A stretch of 7,354 nt of DNA from Clostridia bacterium (GTDB taxonomy: Bacteria; Bacillota; Clostridia; Lachnospirales; Cellulosilyticaceae). The translations under genes were made by a program, and so were the position numbers. Below are positions 1-6,135 of this stretch, piece by piece. Position 1 is the stretch's first letter, and every line of letters starts with the position of its first letter. The stretch lies in the NCBI GenBank assembly GCA_029256345.1, contig JAQSYC010000078.1, positions 1 to 7,354 of the forward strand, written 5' to 3'. The notes beneath the pieces were generated by a model. That model searched no databases. It was not told where the DNA came from and saw only the letters and a list, made by a program, of their open reading frames with translations.

Positions 1-1
1 A

Positions 2-79
2 GGCTTTAAGTGCAAGAATATTACGGGGGGCTACAAAACGATTGAAGCCATGGGATTCAAGCCACAAATAAAAGAATAA
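2..79 (+). CDS. C-terminal end of a rhodanese-domain protein (partial; probably FAD-dependent disulfide reductase)
   Basis: Only the last 25 codons are inside the window, ending in TAA at 77-79; the gene starts upstream. The fragment contains a Gly-Phe-Lys followed by NITGGYKTIEAMGF. It closely resembles the final strand and helix of rhodanese domains, where a 'GF-x-V/C-x-N-L-x-GGY-x-T' segment is typical. In Firmicutes that ending is common in CoA-disulfide-reductase-like flavoproteins with a fused C-terminal rhodanese domain, which handle persulfide or sulfane sulfur. Single-domain rhodaneses and rhodanese-YgaP-type proteins end the same way, so the full architecture cannot be decided here. 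The catalytic cysteine loop would lie upstream of the window. The next gene is a Crp/Fnr regulator of a clade I associate from memory with sulfur-transfer genes, which agrees with this call. Confidence 0.6.
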   Translation, partial: GFKCKNITGGYKTIEAMGFKPQIKE

Positions 80-83
80 ATGT

Positions 84-120
84 AAATACTCTTCTGGATA
101 AGCTGTCAGAAGAGTATTTT
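84..120 (+). terminator. Perfect 13-bp hairpin, intrinsic terminator or attenuator before the Crp/Fnr gene
   Basis: The arm at 84-96 (AAATACTCTTCTG) is exactly complementary to 107-119 (CAGAAGAGTATTT), with a 10-nt loop at 97-106. A run of four T at 117-120 ends the structure, but three of them are part of the stem and GGC follows immediately, so the U-tract is short. It begins 4 nt after the stop of the rhodanese-domain gene and ends 19 nt before the ATG of the regulator. No promoter fits between the hairpin and that ribosome site, so the regulator is probably reached by read-through. The hairpin may therefore be a leaky terminator or attenuator; a protein-binding operator is an alternative reading. 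Confidence 0.65.
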
Positions 121-129
121 GGCATGGGA

Positions 130-135
130 AAGGAG
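130..135 (+). promoter_or_regulatory. Ribosome binding site that sets the Crp/Fnr start at 140
   Basis: AAGGAG at 130-135 lies 4 nt before ATG 140-142. The frame can be extended upstream to a TTG at 119, but that codon lies at the base of the hairpin and would make translation begin before this Shine-Dalgarno sequence. The ATG at 140 is therefore the better start. Confidence 0.75.
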
Positions 136-139
136 ACTT

Positions 140-796
140 ATGGAGAGACTGTTGGAATTAGCTAAAGACTATGTTTTTTTAAATACTTTGCCTATAAAGG
201 CTAAACAAACAATAGCCAAGCATTTAATGGTGCATCATTACAAAAGAGGTGACAAACTGATTGACAACAGGGGATCTTGTGTGGGGTTTTCCTTCATCTT
301 GGGAGGAACATTAAGAGTTTATAGAATGAGTGACGAGGGCCGTGAGGTTACACTGTATAGGTTAAAAAAAGGAGACAGTTGTTTTTTGACCATATTATGT
401 GTATTGTCTCACTTAGATAATTATGCCTTTGCGGAAGTAGAAGAGGATGCCGTGCTTGCCATTGTGCCTATGGAGATTTTTAAAGAATATATTTTAGAGG
501 ATAAGGAGTACCTTAAGTATATATTCAAAAACTTATACGGAAAGTTTGACCATACGATTGCCACATTAGAAAGGATCACTTTTGACAGCATTGAGAAAAG
601 GGTTATCGATTATTTAAAACAAGCGAGTCAAAAGGTGGTAGGGGAAGCTATTGTCTATACGACTCATGAAAAAATTGCTATAGATATAGGTTCTTCAAGA
701 GAAGTGGTGAGCAGAGTATTAAAAAGTTTTGAAAAAATTGGATTGATTGAATTAGGAAGGGGTAAAATCAAGATTCCTGAGATAGAAAAATTATAA
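140..796 (+). CDS. Crp/Fnr-family transcriptional regulator
   Basis: A 218-residue protein of the usual length for Crp/Fnr regulators. Residues about 10-125 form the cyclic-nucleotide-binding-type beta barrel (FILGGTLRVYRM, then GREVTLYRLKKGDSC). A long dimerisation helix spans about 126-165, and a winged helix-turn-helix spans about 174-212 (THEKIA, then SSREVVSRVLKSFEKIGLI). The phosphate-binding pattern of cAMP-responsive CRP is absent. There is no N-terminal cysteine cluster as in Fe-S FNR. Instead it has C81 and C87 in 'GDSCFLTILC', plus C47. From memory, regulators with this GxSC...C pattern and a SREVVSR recognition helix often sit beside rhodanese and other sulfur-transfer genes, so redox or persulfide sensing through cysteines is a reasonable but unproven inference. 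It follows a rhodanese-domain gene and precedes the oxidoreductase by 53 nt, with no clear promoter between. The family call is firm; the effector is unknown. Confidence 0.9.
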   Translation: MERLLELAKDYVFLNTLPIKAKQTIAKHLMVHHYKRGDKLIDNRGSCVGFSFILGGTLRVYRMSDEGREVTLYRLKKGDSCFLTILCVLSHLDNYAFAEVEEDAVLAIVPMEIFKEYILEDKEYLKYIFKNLYGKFDHTIATLERITFDSIEKRVIDYLKQASQKVVGEAIVYTTHEKIAIDIGSSREVVSRVLKSFEKIGLIELGRGKIKIPEIEKL

Positions 797-849
797 AAAT
801 AGAGTAAGGGTGTAAATCCTTATCATAAAAATACCAAGGAGGAATAGCA

Positions 850-1839
850 ATGGATTCAATCAAGTTAGGTATCGTTGGCACAAGCCAGATAGCCAAAAAA
901 TTTGTTATGGCATGCCAAGATGTACCAGAAATAATACCATATGGTGTCTACTCCAGAACCTTTGAATCGGGCAGCACATTTGCAGAGGAGATGAGTATTC
1001 CTTATGTGTTTACAGCGTATGAGGAAATGTTAAAAAATACGTTAATAGATGCGCTCTACATAGCATCGCCCAATGCTTACCACTTCAAACAAGCACAGCT
1101 GGCCTTGGAATATGGGAAGCACGTTATATGTGAAAAAGCAATTACATCTAATCTCAAAGAACTGGAACTTTTGATAGAGCAGGCTAAAGAGAAAAAATTA
1201 CTCATAGTAGAGGGCATGAAGTCTTTAGGAATGCCTACTTATAAGCAAGTTAAAATGAATTTAGATAAAATTGGAAAAGTGAGAAAGGCCGTATTTAACT
1301 ACTGCCAATATTCTTCTAAATACCCAGCTTATCTAGCTGGGGAAAATCCTAATATCTTTAATCCGAAATTTTCAGCCGGGGCCTTAATGGATATAGGGAT
1401 TTATTGCATTTATCCATGTATTGACTTGTTTGGCATGCCAAAATCTATCAAAGCCCAAGCGACGTTACTGGATAATGGCATTGATGGGAGTGGAAGTATT
1501 TTATTAGAATATGAGGATAAAGAGGTGAGTATACTCTACTCAAAGATAAATGATTCAAGTCTGGGAAGTGAGATCATGGGAGAGGAAGGCACAATTTTTA
1601 TAGACACTATCTCCTCACCGCTGACTGTCGAACTAAGAAAGAAGGGTCAACTGTCTCTAACCTTAAGTGCCCCATTAGAACACGCTTCAATGTATTATGA
1701 AGTTAGAGAATTTGTAGATACACTTATAAAAGGAGAAACAGAATCTGCTGTTTACAGTTATAAATTAACTAAAAATATTATGAGCATACTGGATCAGGTC
1801 CGTCGTGATATAGGACTTATGTTTCCAGCAGACCTATGA
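850..1839 (+). CDS. Gfo/Idh/MocA-family NAD(P)-dependent oxidoreductase
   Basis: A 329-residue cytoplasmic protein of the usual family length, with a strong ribosome site (AAGGAGGAA at 836-844, 5 nt before ATG). The N-terminal Rossmann fold has the dinucleotide loop GIVGTSQIA at residues 7-15 and YSR at 34-36; an Ser-Arg after beta-2 often goes with NADP preference. SPNAYHF (73-79) and GKHVICEK (89-96) are standard family landmarks. The active-site lysine is K96, but the usual EKP reads EKA (A97). The C-terminal alpha/beta domain carries NIFNPKFSAGALMDIGIYCI (168-187), with D181 and Y185 where many relatives have DxGxH or DIGxY. Members reduce or oxidise sugars, inositols and related polyols, and the substrate cannot be read from sequence. 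It probably shares a transcript with the Crp/Fnr gene, and a hairpin terminator follows 13 nt after the stop. Confidence 0.9.
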   Translation: MDSIKLGIVGTSQIAKKFVMACQDVPEIIPYGVYSRTFESGSTFAEEMSIPYVFTAYEEMLKNTLIDALYIASPNAYHFKQAQLALEYGKHVICEKAITSNLKELELLIEQAKEKKLLIVEGMKSLGMPTYKQVKMNLDKIGKVRKAVFNYCQYSSKYPAYLAGENPNIFNPKFSAGALMDIGIYCIYPCIDLFGMPKSIKAQATLLDNGIDGSGSILLEYEDKEVSILYSKINDSSLGSEIMGEEGTIFIDTISSPLTVELRKKGQLSLTLSAPLEHASMYYEVREFVDTLIKGETESAVYSYKLTKNIMSILDQVRRDIGLMFPADL

Positions 1840-1852
1840 TACCTTGCTTGAT

Positions 1853-1885
1853 AAAGCCCTAAACCATGAAGTGTTTAGGGCTTTT
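1853..1885. terminator. Bidirectional intrinsic terminator between convergent genes
   Basis: The arms AAAGCCCTAAAC (1853-1864) and GTTTAGGGCTTT (1873-1884) are perfectly complementary over 12 bp with an 8-nt loop. TTTT (1882-1885) ends the plus-strand transcript. Read on the minus strand, the stem ends in TTTAT. It lies between the stop of the oxidoreductase (1839) and the stop of the minus-strand HD-GYP gene (1900), so it can end both transcripts. Confidence 0.9.
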
Positions 1886-1899
1886 ATGATGAAAGGAGA

Positions 1900-2919
1900 T
1901 TATTCAATATCTACAATGCGTTTAGAAGTTACTTCATATAAATCAATATAATTTGAATTTATTTTTATAATAGGCCTATAAACACATTTAGGATGAATAA
2001 ATACTACTTCCCCAATCTCACCGGAATCTAAAGTGACATAAACGCCAATATAATAATTCGCAATATTACTACAGAAAGTAAGCAGCATATTTGGATCAAA
2101 TTTTGTAAGACCGTCAGTTAATAAAATCTTAAGTGTATCAAAGATGTGGTGTTTTTTTCTGAGGGTCTCATAAGTATCAGCGATGGCCAATATTTTAGCC
2201 ACTTTATTAATAGAAGAAGAAGTCAGCTTAATGGGAAAACCAGTTCCGTCAAATCTTTCGTGATGGGCCAAAATACCTTTGGCGATTGAAGGATCTAATT
2301 CTTGAATCTTACTGACAATATTGTAGCTGTAGATGGGATGCTTCTCATATTCAGCCAGTTCAGCATAAGATAACTGCTCTGTTTTATTGATCATATCAAA
2401 AGCTAAATTAATGCCGCCTATGTCGTGAAGTAGTGCAGCCTTGACTGTATTGATTAAGAGCTCCTCATCCTGATGTGTCCATTTGCAAATGAGCATCGAT
2501 AAAAAAGACACGTTTAATGAATGGGTATAAATAGTATAATCCAGCTGTTTAATGAGATTAGTACAACCTACTAGGTTATGGTTGTTCGTAAAGTCAGCAA
2601 CAATATGAGTATAAATATCCTCAAATCTATCAGAAGAAGCATCTGGCGACTGAGCCATCTTACCAATGGTTGCTTCAAGTGCTTTGCTGTATTTTTTATA
2701 GTTTTCTATGGTTTCGGCGGGCAGATTCCATACCTTATCAAAAGAATCTAAATAAATCCATATATCTGCATGAATAAATTTTTCTAAACTATCTAAGTTA
2801 TCCTTAGTAAGCATGTGATTTTGTCCTACAATCGTTGCACCTGTCTGCATATCAATAATGGGCTGTGCAGTTACCATACCTGGAATACATTTAGATATAG
2901 GCAATATTATTTTTTGCAT
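1900..2919 (-). CDS. HD-GYP-domain protein, putative cyclic-di-GMP phosphodiesterase (divergent active site)
   Basis: A 339-residue soluble protein. ATG is at 2919-2917, with a ribosome site GAGGT (plus-strand ACCTC at 2928-2932) about 8 nt upstream. Residues 1-60 form the small N-terminal domain common in clostridial HD-GYP proteins (PGMVTAQPI, then LTKDNLDSL). The HD-GYP core runs about 105-290. Likely metal ligands are kept: H133 (YTHSLNV), H165-D166, H194, H219-H220 and D248 (IADTYE). DGTGFP at 224-229 stands for the signature GYP loop. Active HD-GYP enzymes cleave cyclic-di-GMP to pGpG or GMP, and so favour motility over biofilm. Here HDIGK reads HDIGG (G169), the IP...KPG stretch reads AF...KTE, and GYP reads GFP, so activity or substrate may differ. 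A short beta-rich tail (about 291-339, GEIGEVVFIHP...RPIIKI) is also usual in the group. It is a single-gene unit with a possible SigD-type promoter. Confidence 0.88.
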   Translation of the reverse strand: MQKIILPISKCIPGMVTAQPIIDMQTGATIVGQNHMLTKDNLDSLEKFIHADIWIYLDSFDKVWNLPAETIENYKKYSKALEATIGKMAQSPDASSDRFEDIYTHIVADFTNNHNLVGCTNLIKQLDYTIYTHSLNVSFLSMLICKWTHQDEELLINTVKAALLHDIGGINLAFDMINKTEQLSYAELAEYEKHPIYSYNIVSKIQELDPSIAKGILAHHERFDGTGFPIKLTSSSINKVAKILAIADTYETLRKKHHIFDTLKILLTDGLTKFDPNMLLTFCSNIANYYIGVYVTLDSGEIGEVVFIHPKCVYRPIIKINSNYIDLYEVTSKRIVDIE

Positions 2920-2940
2920 AGGAGTGACCTCTTTTCCTTG

Positions 2941-2957
2941 TCAAATGAAGTATTTGA
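2941..2957. repeat. Inverted repeat TCAAAT-N5-ATTTGA in the HD-GYP leader
   Basis: TCAAAT at 2941-2946 and ATTTGA at 2952-2957 are exact reverse complements separated by 5 nt (GAAGT). The element lies between the candidate -10 box (2963-2970) and the ribosome site of the minus-strand gene, about where transcription would start. It could be an operator or a small leader hairpin. In such AT-rich DNA, chance is a serious alternative. Confidence 0.35.
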
Positions 2958-2962
2958 TATAT

Positions 2963-2970
2963 ATATCGGC
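2963..2970 (-). promoter_or_regulatory. Candidate SigD (sigma-28) -10 element upstream of the HD-GYP gene
   Basis: The minus strand reads GCCGATAT from 2970 to 2963, identical to the -10 consensus of the Bacillus-type motility sigma factor SigD. Transcription from it would start near 2955-2959, giving a leader of roughly 36-40 nt that contains the ribosome site. The matching -35 (TAAA about 15 nt upstream) is poor: the minus strand reads TCAT at 2989-2986, and a real TAAA lies at 2995-2992 with a 21-nt gap. A weak sigma-A alternative, TTGATG-N17-TCAAAT, overlaps it. Confidence 0.4.
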
Positions 2971-3078
2971 TAAACATCAAAAAATATGATATTTATACTA
3001 TATGTATACTTTGTTATCGCCAATATAGAATAGGTAGTTAAGCGATTTGCATAAAAATAGAAGTATTTTTCAAAAATA

Positions 3079-3107
3079 TTGATTAAATTTGAAGGTTGAA
3101 ATATAAT
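3079..3107 (+). promoter_or_regulatory. Sigma-A promoter of the sensor kinase / regulator / sugar-binding operon
   Basis: TTGATT at 3079-3084 and a perfect TATAAT at 3102-3107 are separated by 17 nt, the optimal sigma-A spacing. Transcription would start near 3114, about 27 nt before the ATG at 3141. No other strong plus-strand promoter is seen in the intergenic region, and the three following genes are tightly packed, so this is probably the promoter of the whole operon. Confidence 0.75.
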
Positions 3108-3127
3108 TAGAAATAAATTGATTAGAT

Positions 3128-3132
3128 GAGGT
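3128..3132 (+). promoter_or_regulatory. Ribosome binding site that sets the kinase start at 3141
   Basis: GAGGT at 3128-3132 lies 8 nt before ATG 3141-3143. The earlier in-frame ATG at 3126 overlaps this site, has no Shine-Dalgarno sequence of its own, and would leave a leader of only about 12 nt from the predicted transcription start. The start at 3141 is therefore preferred. Confidence 0.65.
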
Positions 3133-3140
3133 TGTATAAG

Positions 3141-4904
3141 ATGCTGATAGGTTTTAATCATATTAAAAATAGAATTCTTATATTTTTCTTTGCAATTATT
3201 TTGCTGCCTATTACAAGTTTGGGGTTGTTTGCCAATACCGCGTATTCAAGATCCATAGAAAAAAGTGCTAATGCTCATACCGCACAGATGATCAATCAAA
3301 TTCAAAACAACATAGAATATTATCTTAAATCAATAGATAATACGATGTATTACATATCCCAAACACCAGATGTTGTACACTATCTTTCTGATAACAGTGA
3401 AGAGAATGCAGCCTTAGAAATAAGAGTAAGAACGATGTTAAATGTCTATACCGAAGCTAATCCAGAGATTTCAGGTATCCTTATTGTCAATCAGGAAGAT
3501 AAACATTTAAGCAATGAGCTTGTTAAAAATAATAGGGATCCCCTTATGGAGGAGGTATGGTATCAGGAAGCAATGAGGCATCCAGACAAAACCTATTATG
3601 TCAGTAAACCCATAGGACGTAATATCGCCACCTATTCCGATTATAGTGCGGACCAGGTTATCTCTATATCTAGGGTCATGAAGCATCCAAAAACAAATGA
3701 AGTGACCGGAGTCATCTTAATTGATATGAAGCTCAACAAATTTGAGGAGATTATAAAAGATAATAATATAGGACAAAAAGGTTTTTTTTACATATTAGAT
3801 AAAAATAATGATATGGTATATGCTCCAATCAATCCAGTGATTTATCGTATTAATAATGAATGGTTTAAGGATGAGTCTAGTGTGCTACTGAGGGCTATCA
3901 ATGGAGAAACTTTTGAAATAATGAGTGAGACAAGTCAGGAGACAGGCTGGAAAATCATAGGAGTTTTTTCGATACAAGAAATCTTATCTGATGTACTCAA
4001 TATGGAAACTTTTGCGATGGTTATCAGTGGGATAACATTGGTTTTAGCGGTGATGTCAGCCATTGTATTTACAAATACCATTGTTACACCGATCAAAGAA
4101 CTAACAGCACTGATGAAAAAAGTAGAACAAGGAGATTTGGAGGTAAGCTTTGAAAATACTAAGTACAAGGATGAGTTCGGAGAATTAGGCCATAGCTTTA
4201 ATCATATGCTCAAAGAAATCAAACAGTTGATTGAGATGGTTTATACAGAGCAAAGGAACAAACGTAAAGCAGATATTAAAATTCTACAGGCACAAATCAA
4301 ACCTCATTTTTTATACAATACACTAGATACCATACAGTGGATGGCCTCAGATTATGGAGCTAAAGATATTGTTGAGATCATCGGTGCATTAACCAAACTT
4401 TTCAGGATAGGGCTGAGTAAAGGGCGGGAGGTGATTGCAATTGAACAGGAAATTGAACATATTAGAAGCTATATGATCATACAAAAAGCCAGATACGAAG
4501 ATAAACTAGACTATGATATTATCTATGATGAAACCTTGCTAGATAAAACGATACTTAAGCTTACAACGCAGCCGATAGTAGAAAATGCCATTTATCATGG
4601 GGTTAAACAAAAAAGGGGAAAAGGTAAGATACGAATCAATTTTTTAAAAAGAGATGAAAAGCTGATTGTTAAAATCACAGATGACGGAGCCGGAATAGCT
4701 GAAGATAAGCTTCGTGAGATTCAAAGGATGCTGGATAATGAAAGTATAAGTACAGTCACATCAGAAGAAGGATCGGGGTATGGTATTTATAATGTACATA
4801 CCCGCATTAGAATGACTTACGGCAATGAATACGGTGTGTATTATTTCAGTAAAATAGGAGAAGGAACAACTGTTGAAATCGTGCTGCCGTTATTAGAAAT
4901 ATAA
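3141..4904 (+). CDS. YesM-type membrane sensor histidine kinase
   Basis: A 587-residue protein (592 if the ATG at 3126 were used). A first membrane segment (about 12-32, ILIFFFAIILLPITSLGLF) is followed by an extracellular region (about 33-288). That region has the look of a double-Cache sensor: WYQEAM, then ISISRVMKHP and VTGVILIDM, then GFFYILDKNN. The second membrane segment is about 291-313. A HAMP linker follows (about 314-366, TPIKELTALM...GDLEV...DEFGELGHSFNHM), then the His_kinase dimerisation helix with phospho-acceptor H389 in QIKPHFLYNTLDTIQW. The ATPase domain has the N box PIVENAIYHG (N482), the G1 box DDGAGI (514-519) and the G2 box GSGYGIYN (544-551). All catalytic residues seem present. 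It should autophosphorylate on H389 and pass the phosphate to the regulator encoded 28 nt downstream. The ligand is unknown; context suggests a sugar, sensed directly or through the binding protein encoded third in the operon. Confidence 0.93.
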   Translation: MLIGFNHIKNRILIFFFAIILLPITSLGLFANTAYSRSIEKSANAHTAQMINQIQNNIEYYLKSIDNTMYYISQTPDVVHYLSDNSEENAALEIRVRTMLNVYTEANPEISGILIVNQEDKHLSNELVKNNRDPLMEEVWYQEAMRHPDKTYYVSKPIGRNIATYSDYSADQVISISRVMKHPKTNEVTGVILIDMKLNKFEEIIKDNNIGQKGFFYILDKNNDMVYAPINPVIYRINNEWFKDESSVLLRAINGETFEIMSETSQETGWKIIGVFSIQEILSDVLNMETFAMVISGITLVLAVMSAIVFTNTIVTPIKELTALMKKVEQGDLEVSFENTKYKDEFGELGHSFNHMLKEIKQLIEMVYTEQRNKRKADIKILQAQIKPHFLYNTLDTIQWMASDYGAKDIVEIIGALTKLFRIGLSKGREVIAIEQEIEHIRSYMIIQKARYEDKLDYDIIYDETLLDKTILKLTTQPIVENAIYHGVKQKRGKGKIRINFLKRDEKLIVKITDDGAGIAEDKLREIQRMLDNESISTVTSEEGSGYGIYNVHTRIRMTYGNEYGVYYFSKIGEGTTVEIVLPLLEI

Positions 4905-4932
4905 ATAGAGTGAAGTAAGAAGGGAGCTTATT

Positions 4933-6135
4933 ATGTTTAAAGTTCTTATTGCTGATGATGAGCCAAAAATTAGAAAAGGTATAAAAAACATTTTAGACTG
5001 GGGGATGCTGGACTTTGAGATTATCGCAGAAGCAGAGGATGGTGAGGTGGCATTTGAAAGGGCGGCAGCCACTACGCCAGACCTATTACTGGTAGATATA
5101 TGTATGCCTTTTATTAATGGTTTGGAACTTATTCATAAGTTGCAGTCGGTCTTAAATAATCCGGTTATCATTATTATTTCAGGCCATGATGAATTTGAAT
5201 ATGCTCAGCAGGCTCTAAAACTTAAGGTGTTTGATTACATTTTAAAGCCTGTAGAAAAAGAAGTTTTGCTCAGTGCAGTCATTAGGGCAAAGCAACATAT
5301 CATTTCCAGAAGAAATAAAAGTATCAAAGAGGCCTTTACACTTAAGCAGCTTAAAAAAAGCAGCCATTATCTAAAAGAAACATTTTTACAAGAATGGATA
5401 CAAGGCCAGGTTAAAGAAGAGGAGGCTGCAAGGCAGTTTGCATATTTTAACATCGGGCAGACCTCATCTATGGGGCTTATCCTTATCAGATTAACAGACA
5501 AAAGTACAGCGATAATGGAGGAAGGATGGGATATAGAACTTTTGGCTTATGCAATAGAAAATATTGCACGGGAGGCAATGCAGGGTTTTAAAGAACTGAC
5601 AAGCTTTATAGATACAAAAAATCAAATTGTTTTGATCAGTGATAGTGATCCTATTACGAAGTGGAATGGCCTAGGTATTTCTATTGAAAGATATATAGAG
5701 CAATATCTTAAAAGAGAAGTTATTATTGAAGCCCAGCTAATAGATAGTCAAGCAGACATAAAAAATGCTTATCAAGAAGTTTGCGCACGACTCATAGAGA
5801 GGAGTCAAAAGACACCTATAGTGGGCACTATTCAAAGATACCTAGAAAAACACTATTCAAACCCAGAATTGTCACTGACACAGATAGCTGGGGAAATCGG
5901 TATTAGTCAAACCTATTTAACGAGACTCCTTAAGCAGGAACTGGGATTTTCATTTATAGACTATCTTACCCAGGTTAGACTAAAGAAGGCAGTTGTACTG
6001 ATGCAGGATCCTCATATTAAAGTGTATGAAGTGGCAGAGATGGTGGGGTATACCAGCCAGCATTATTTCAGCAAGGTCTTTAAAAAAGCTTTTAATATCT
6101 CCCCCCTAGATTATAAAAGAGGCGGAAAAAAATGA
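4933..6135 (+). CDS. YesN-type response regulator (REC domain plus AraC-type DNA-binding domain)
   Basis: A 400-residue cytoplasmic protein with a good ribosome site (AAGGGAG around 4919-4925). The N-terminal receiver domain (1-122) has the acidic pair D8-D9, phospho-acceptor D55 (LLLVDICMP), the switch S83 (IIISGHDEFEYA) and K105 (YILKPVEKE). A poorly conserved middle region (about 125-295) is usual in YesN-like regulators. The C-terminus (about 297-396) is a double helix-turn-helix AraC domain: LSLTQIAGEIGISQTYLTRLLKQ, then VYEVAEMVGYTSQHYFSKVFKK. The spacing and the ending FNISPLDYKR are classic for the family. It is surely the partner of the kinase upstream. Its targets are probably sugar-transport genes, possibly this operon itself. 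The TGA stop overlaps the ATG of the next gene (ATGA at 6132-6135), so translation of the sensor system and the binding protein is coupled. Confidence 0.94.
   Translation: MFKVLIADDEPKIRKGIKNILDWGMLDFEIIAEAEDGEVAFERAAATTPDLLLVDICMPFINGLELIHKLQSVLNNPVIIIISGHDEFEYAQQALKLKVFDYILKPVEKEVLLSAVIRAKQHIISRRNKSIKEAFTLKQLKKSSHYLKETFLQEWIQGQVKEEEAARQFAYFNIGQTSSMGLILIRLTDKSTAIMEEGWDIELLAYAIENIAREAMQGFKELTSFIDTKNQIVLISDSDPITKWNGLGISIERYIEQYLKREVIIEAQLIDSQADIKNAYQEVCARLIERSQKTPIVGTIQRYLEKHYSNPELSLTQIAGEIGISQTYLTRLLKQELGFSFIDYLTQVRLKKAVVLMQDPHIKVYEVAEMVGYTSQHYFSKVFKKAFNISPLDYKRGGKK

Noticed and set aside
42..60. TTGAA-N9-TTCAA inverted repeat as a Crp/Fnr operator
   Set aside because: FNR-type sites have a 4-nt spacer (TTGAT-N4-ATCAA), and this one lies inside coding sequence with a 9-nt gap; probably chance.
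119..139. TTG at 119 as the start of the Crp/Fnr gene
   Set aside because: It lies in the end of the hairpin and upstream of the only Shine-Dalgarno sequence (130-135); ATG 140 fits that site and the family's N-terminus.
805..822. TAAGG...CCTTA hairpin between the Crp/Fnr and oxidoreductase genes
   Set aside because: Only 5 bp with an 8-nt loop and no U-tract; too weak for a terminator, so the two genes are treated as probably co-transcribed.
1892..1951. Small plus-strand peptide (ATG 1916) after an AAAGGAG motif downstream of the terminator
   Set aside because: The spacing to the ATG is too long, the frame is only 11 codons, and it is antisense to the end of the HD-GYP gene.
2994..3008. 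TATAC-N5-GTATA inverted repeat between the divergent promoters
   Set aside because: Arms of five A/T-rich bases are expected by chance in this region, and no regulator family is implied.
3038..3051. TTAAGCGATTTGCA as a CcpA cre site upstream of the kinase promoter
   Set aside because: By eye only about 8 of 14 positions match TGAAAGCGCTTTCA, and the flanks are wrong, so carbon-catabolite control is not supported.
2970..3161. Minus-strand 63-codon open frame across the divergent promoter region
   Set aside because: It covers the sigma-A promoter and the kinase start, has low-complexity composition (F, I, Y, N), no credible ribosome site and no family likeness.
3935..4168. Minus-strand 77-codon open frame inside the kinase gene
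   Set aside because: It is antisense to the second membrane segment and HAMP region of a clear gene and has no recognisable domain.
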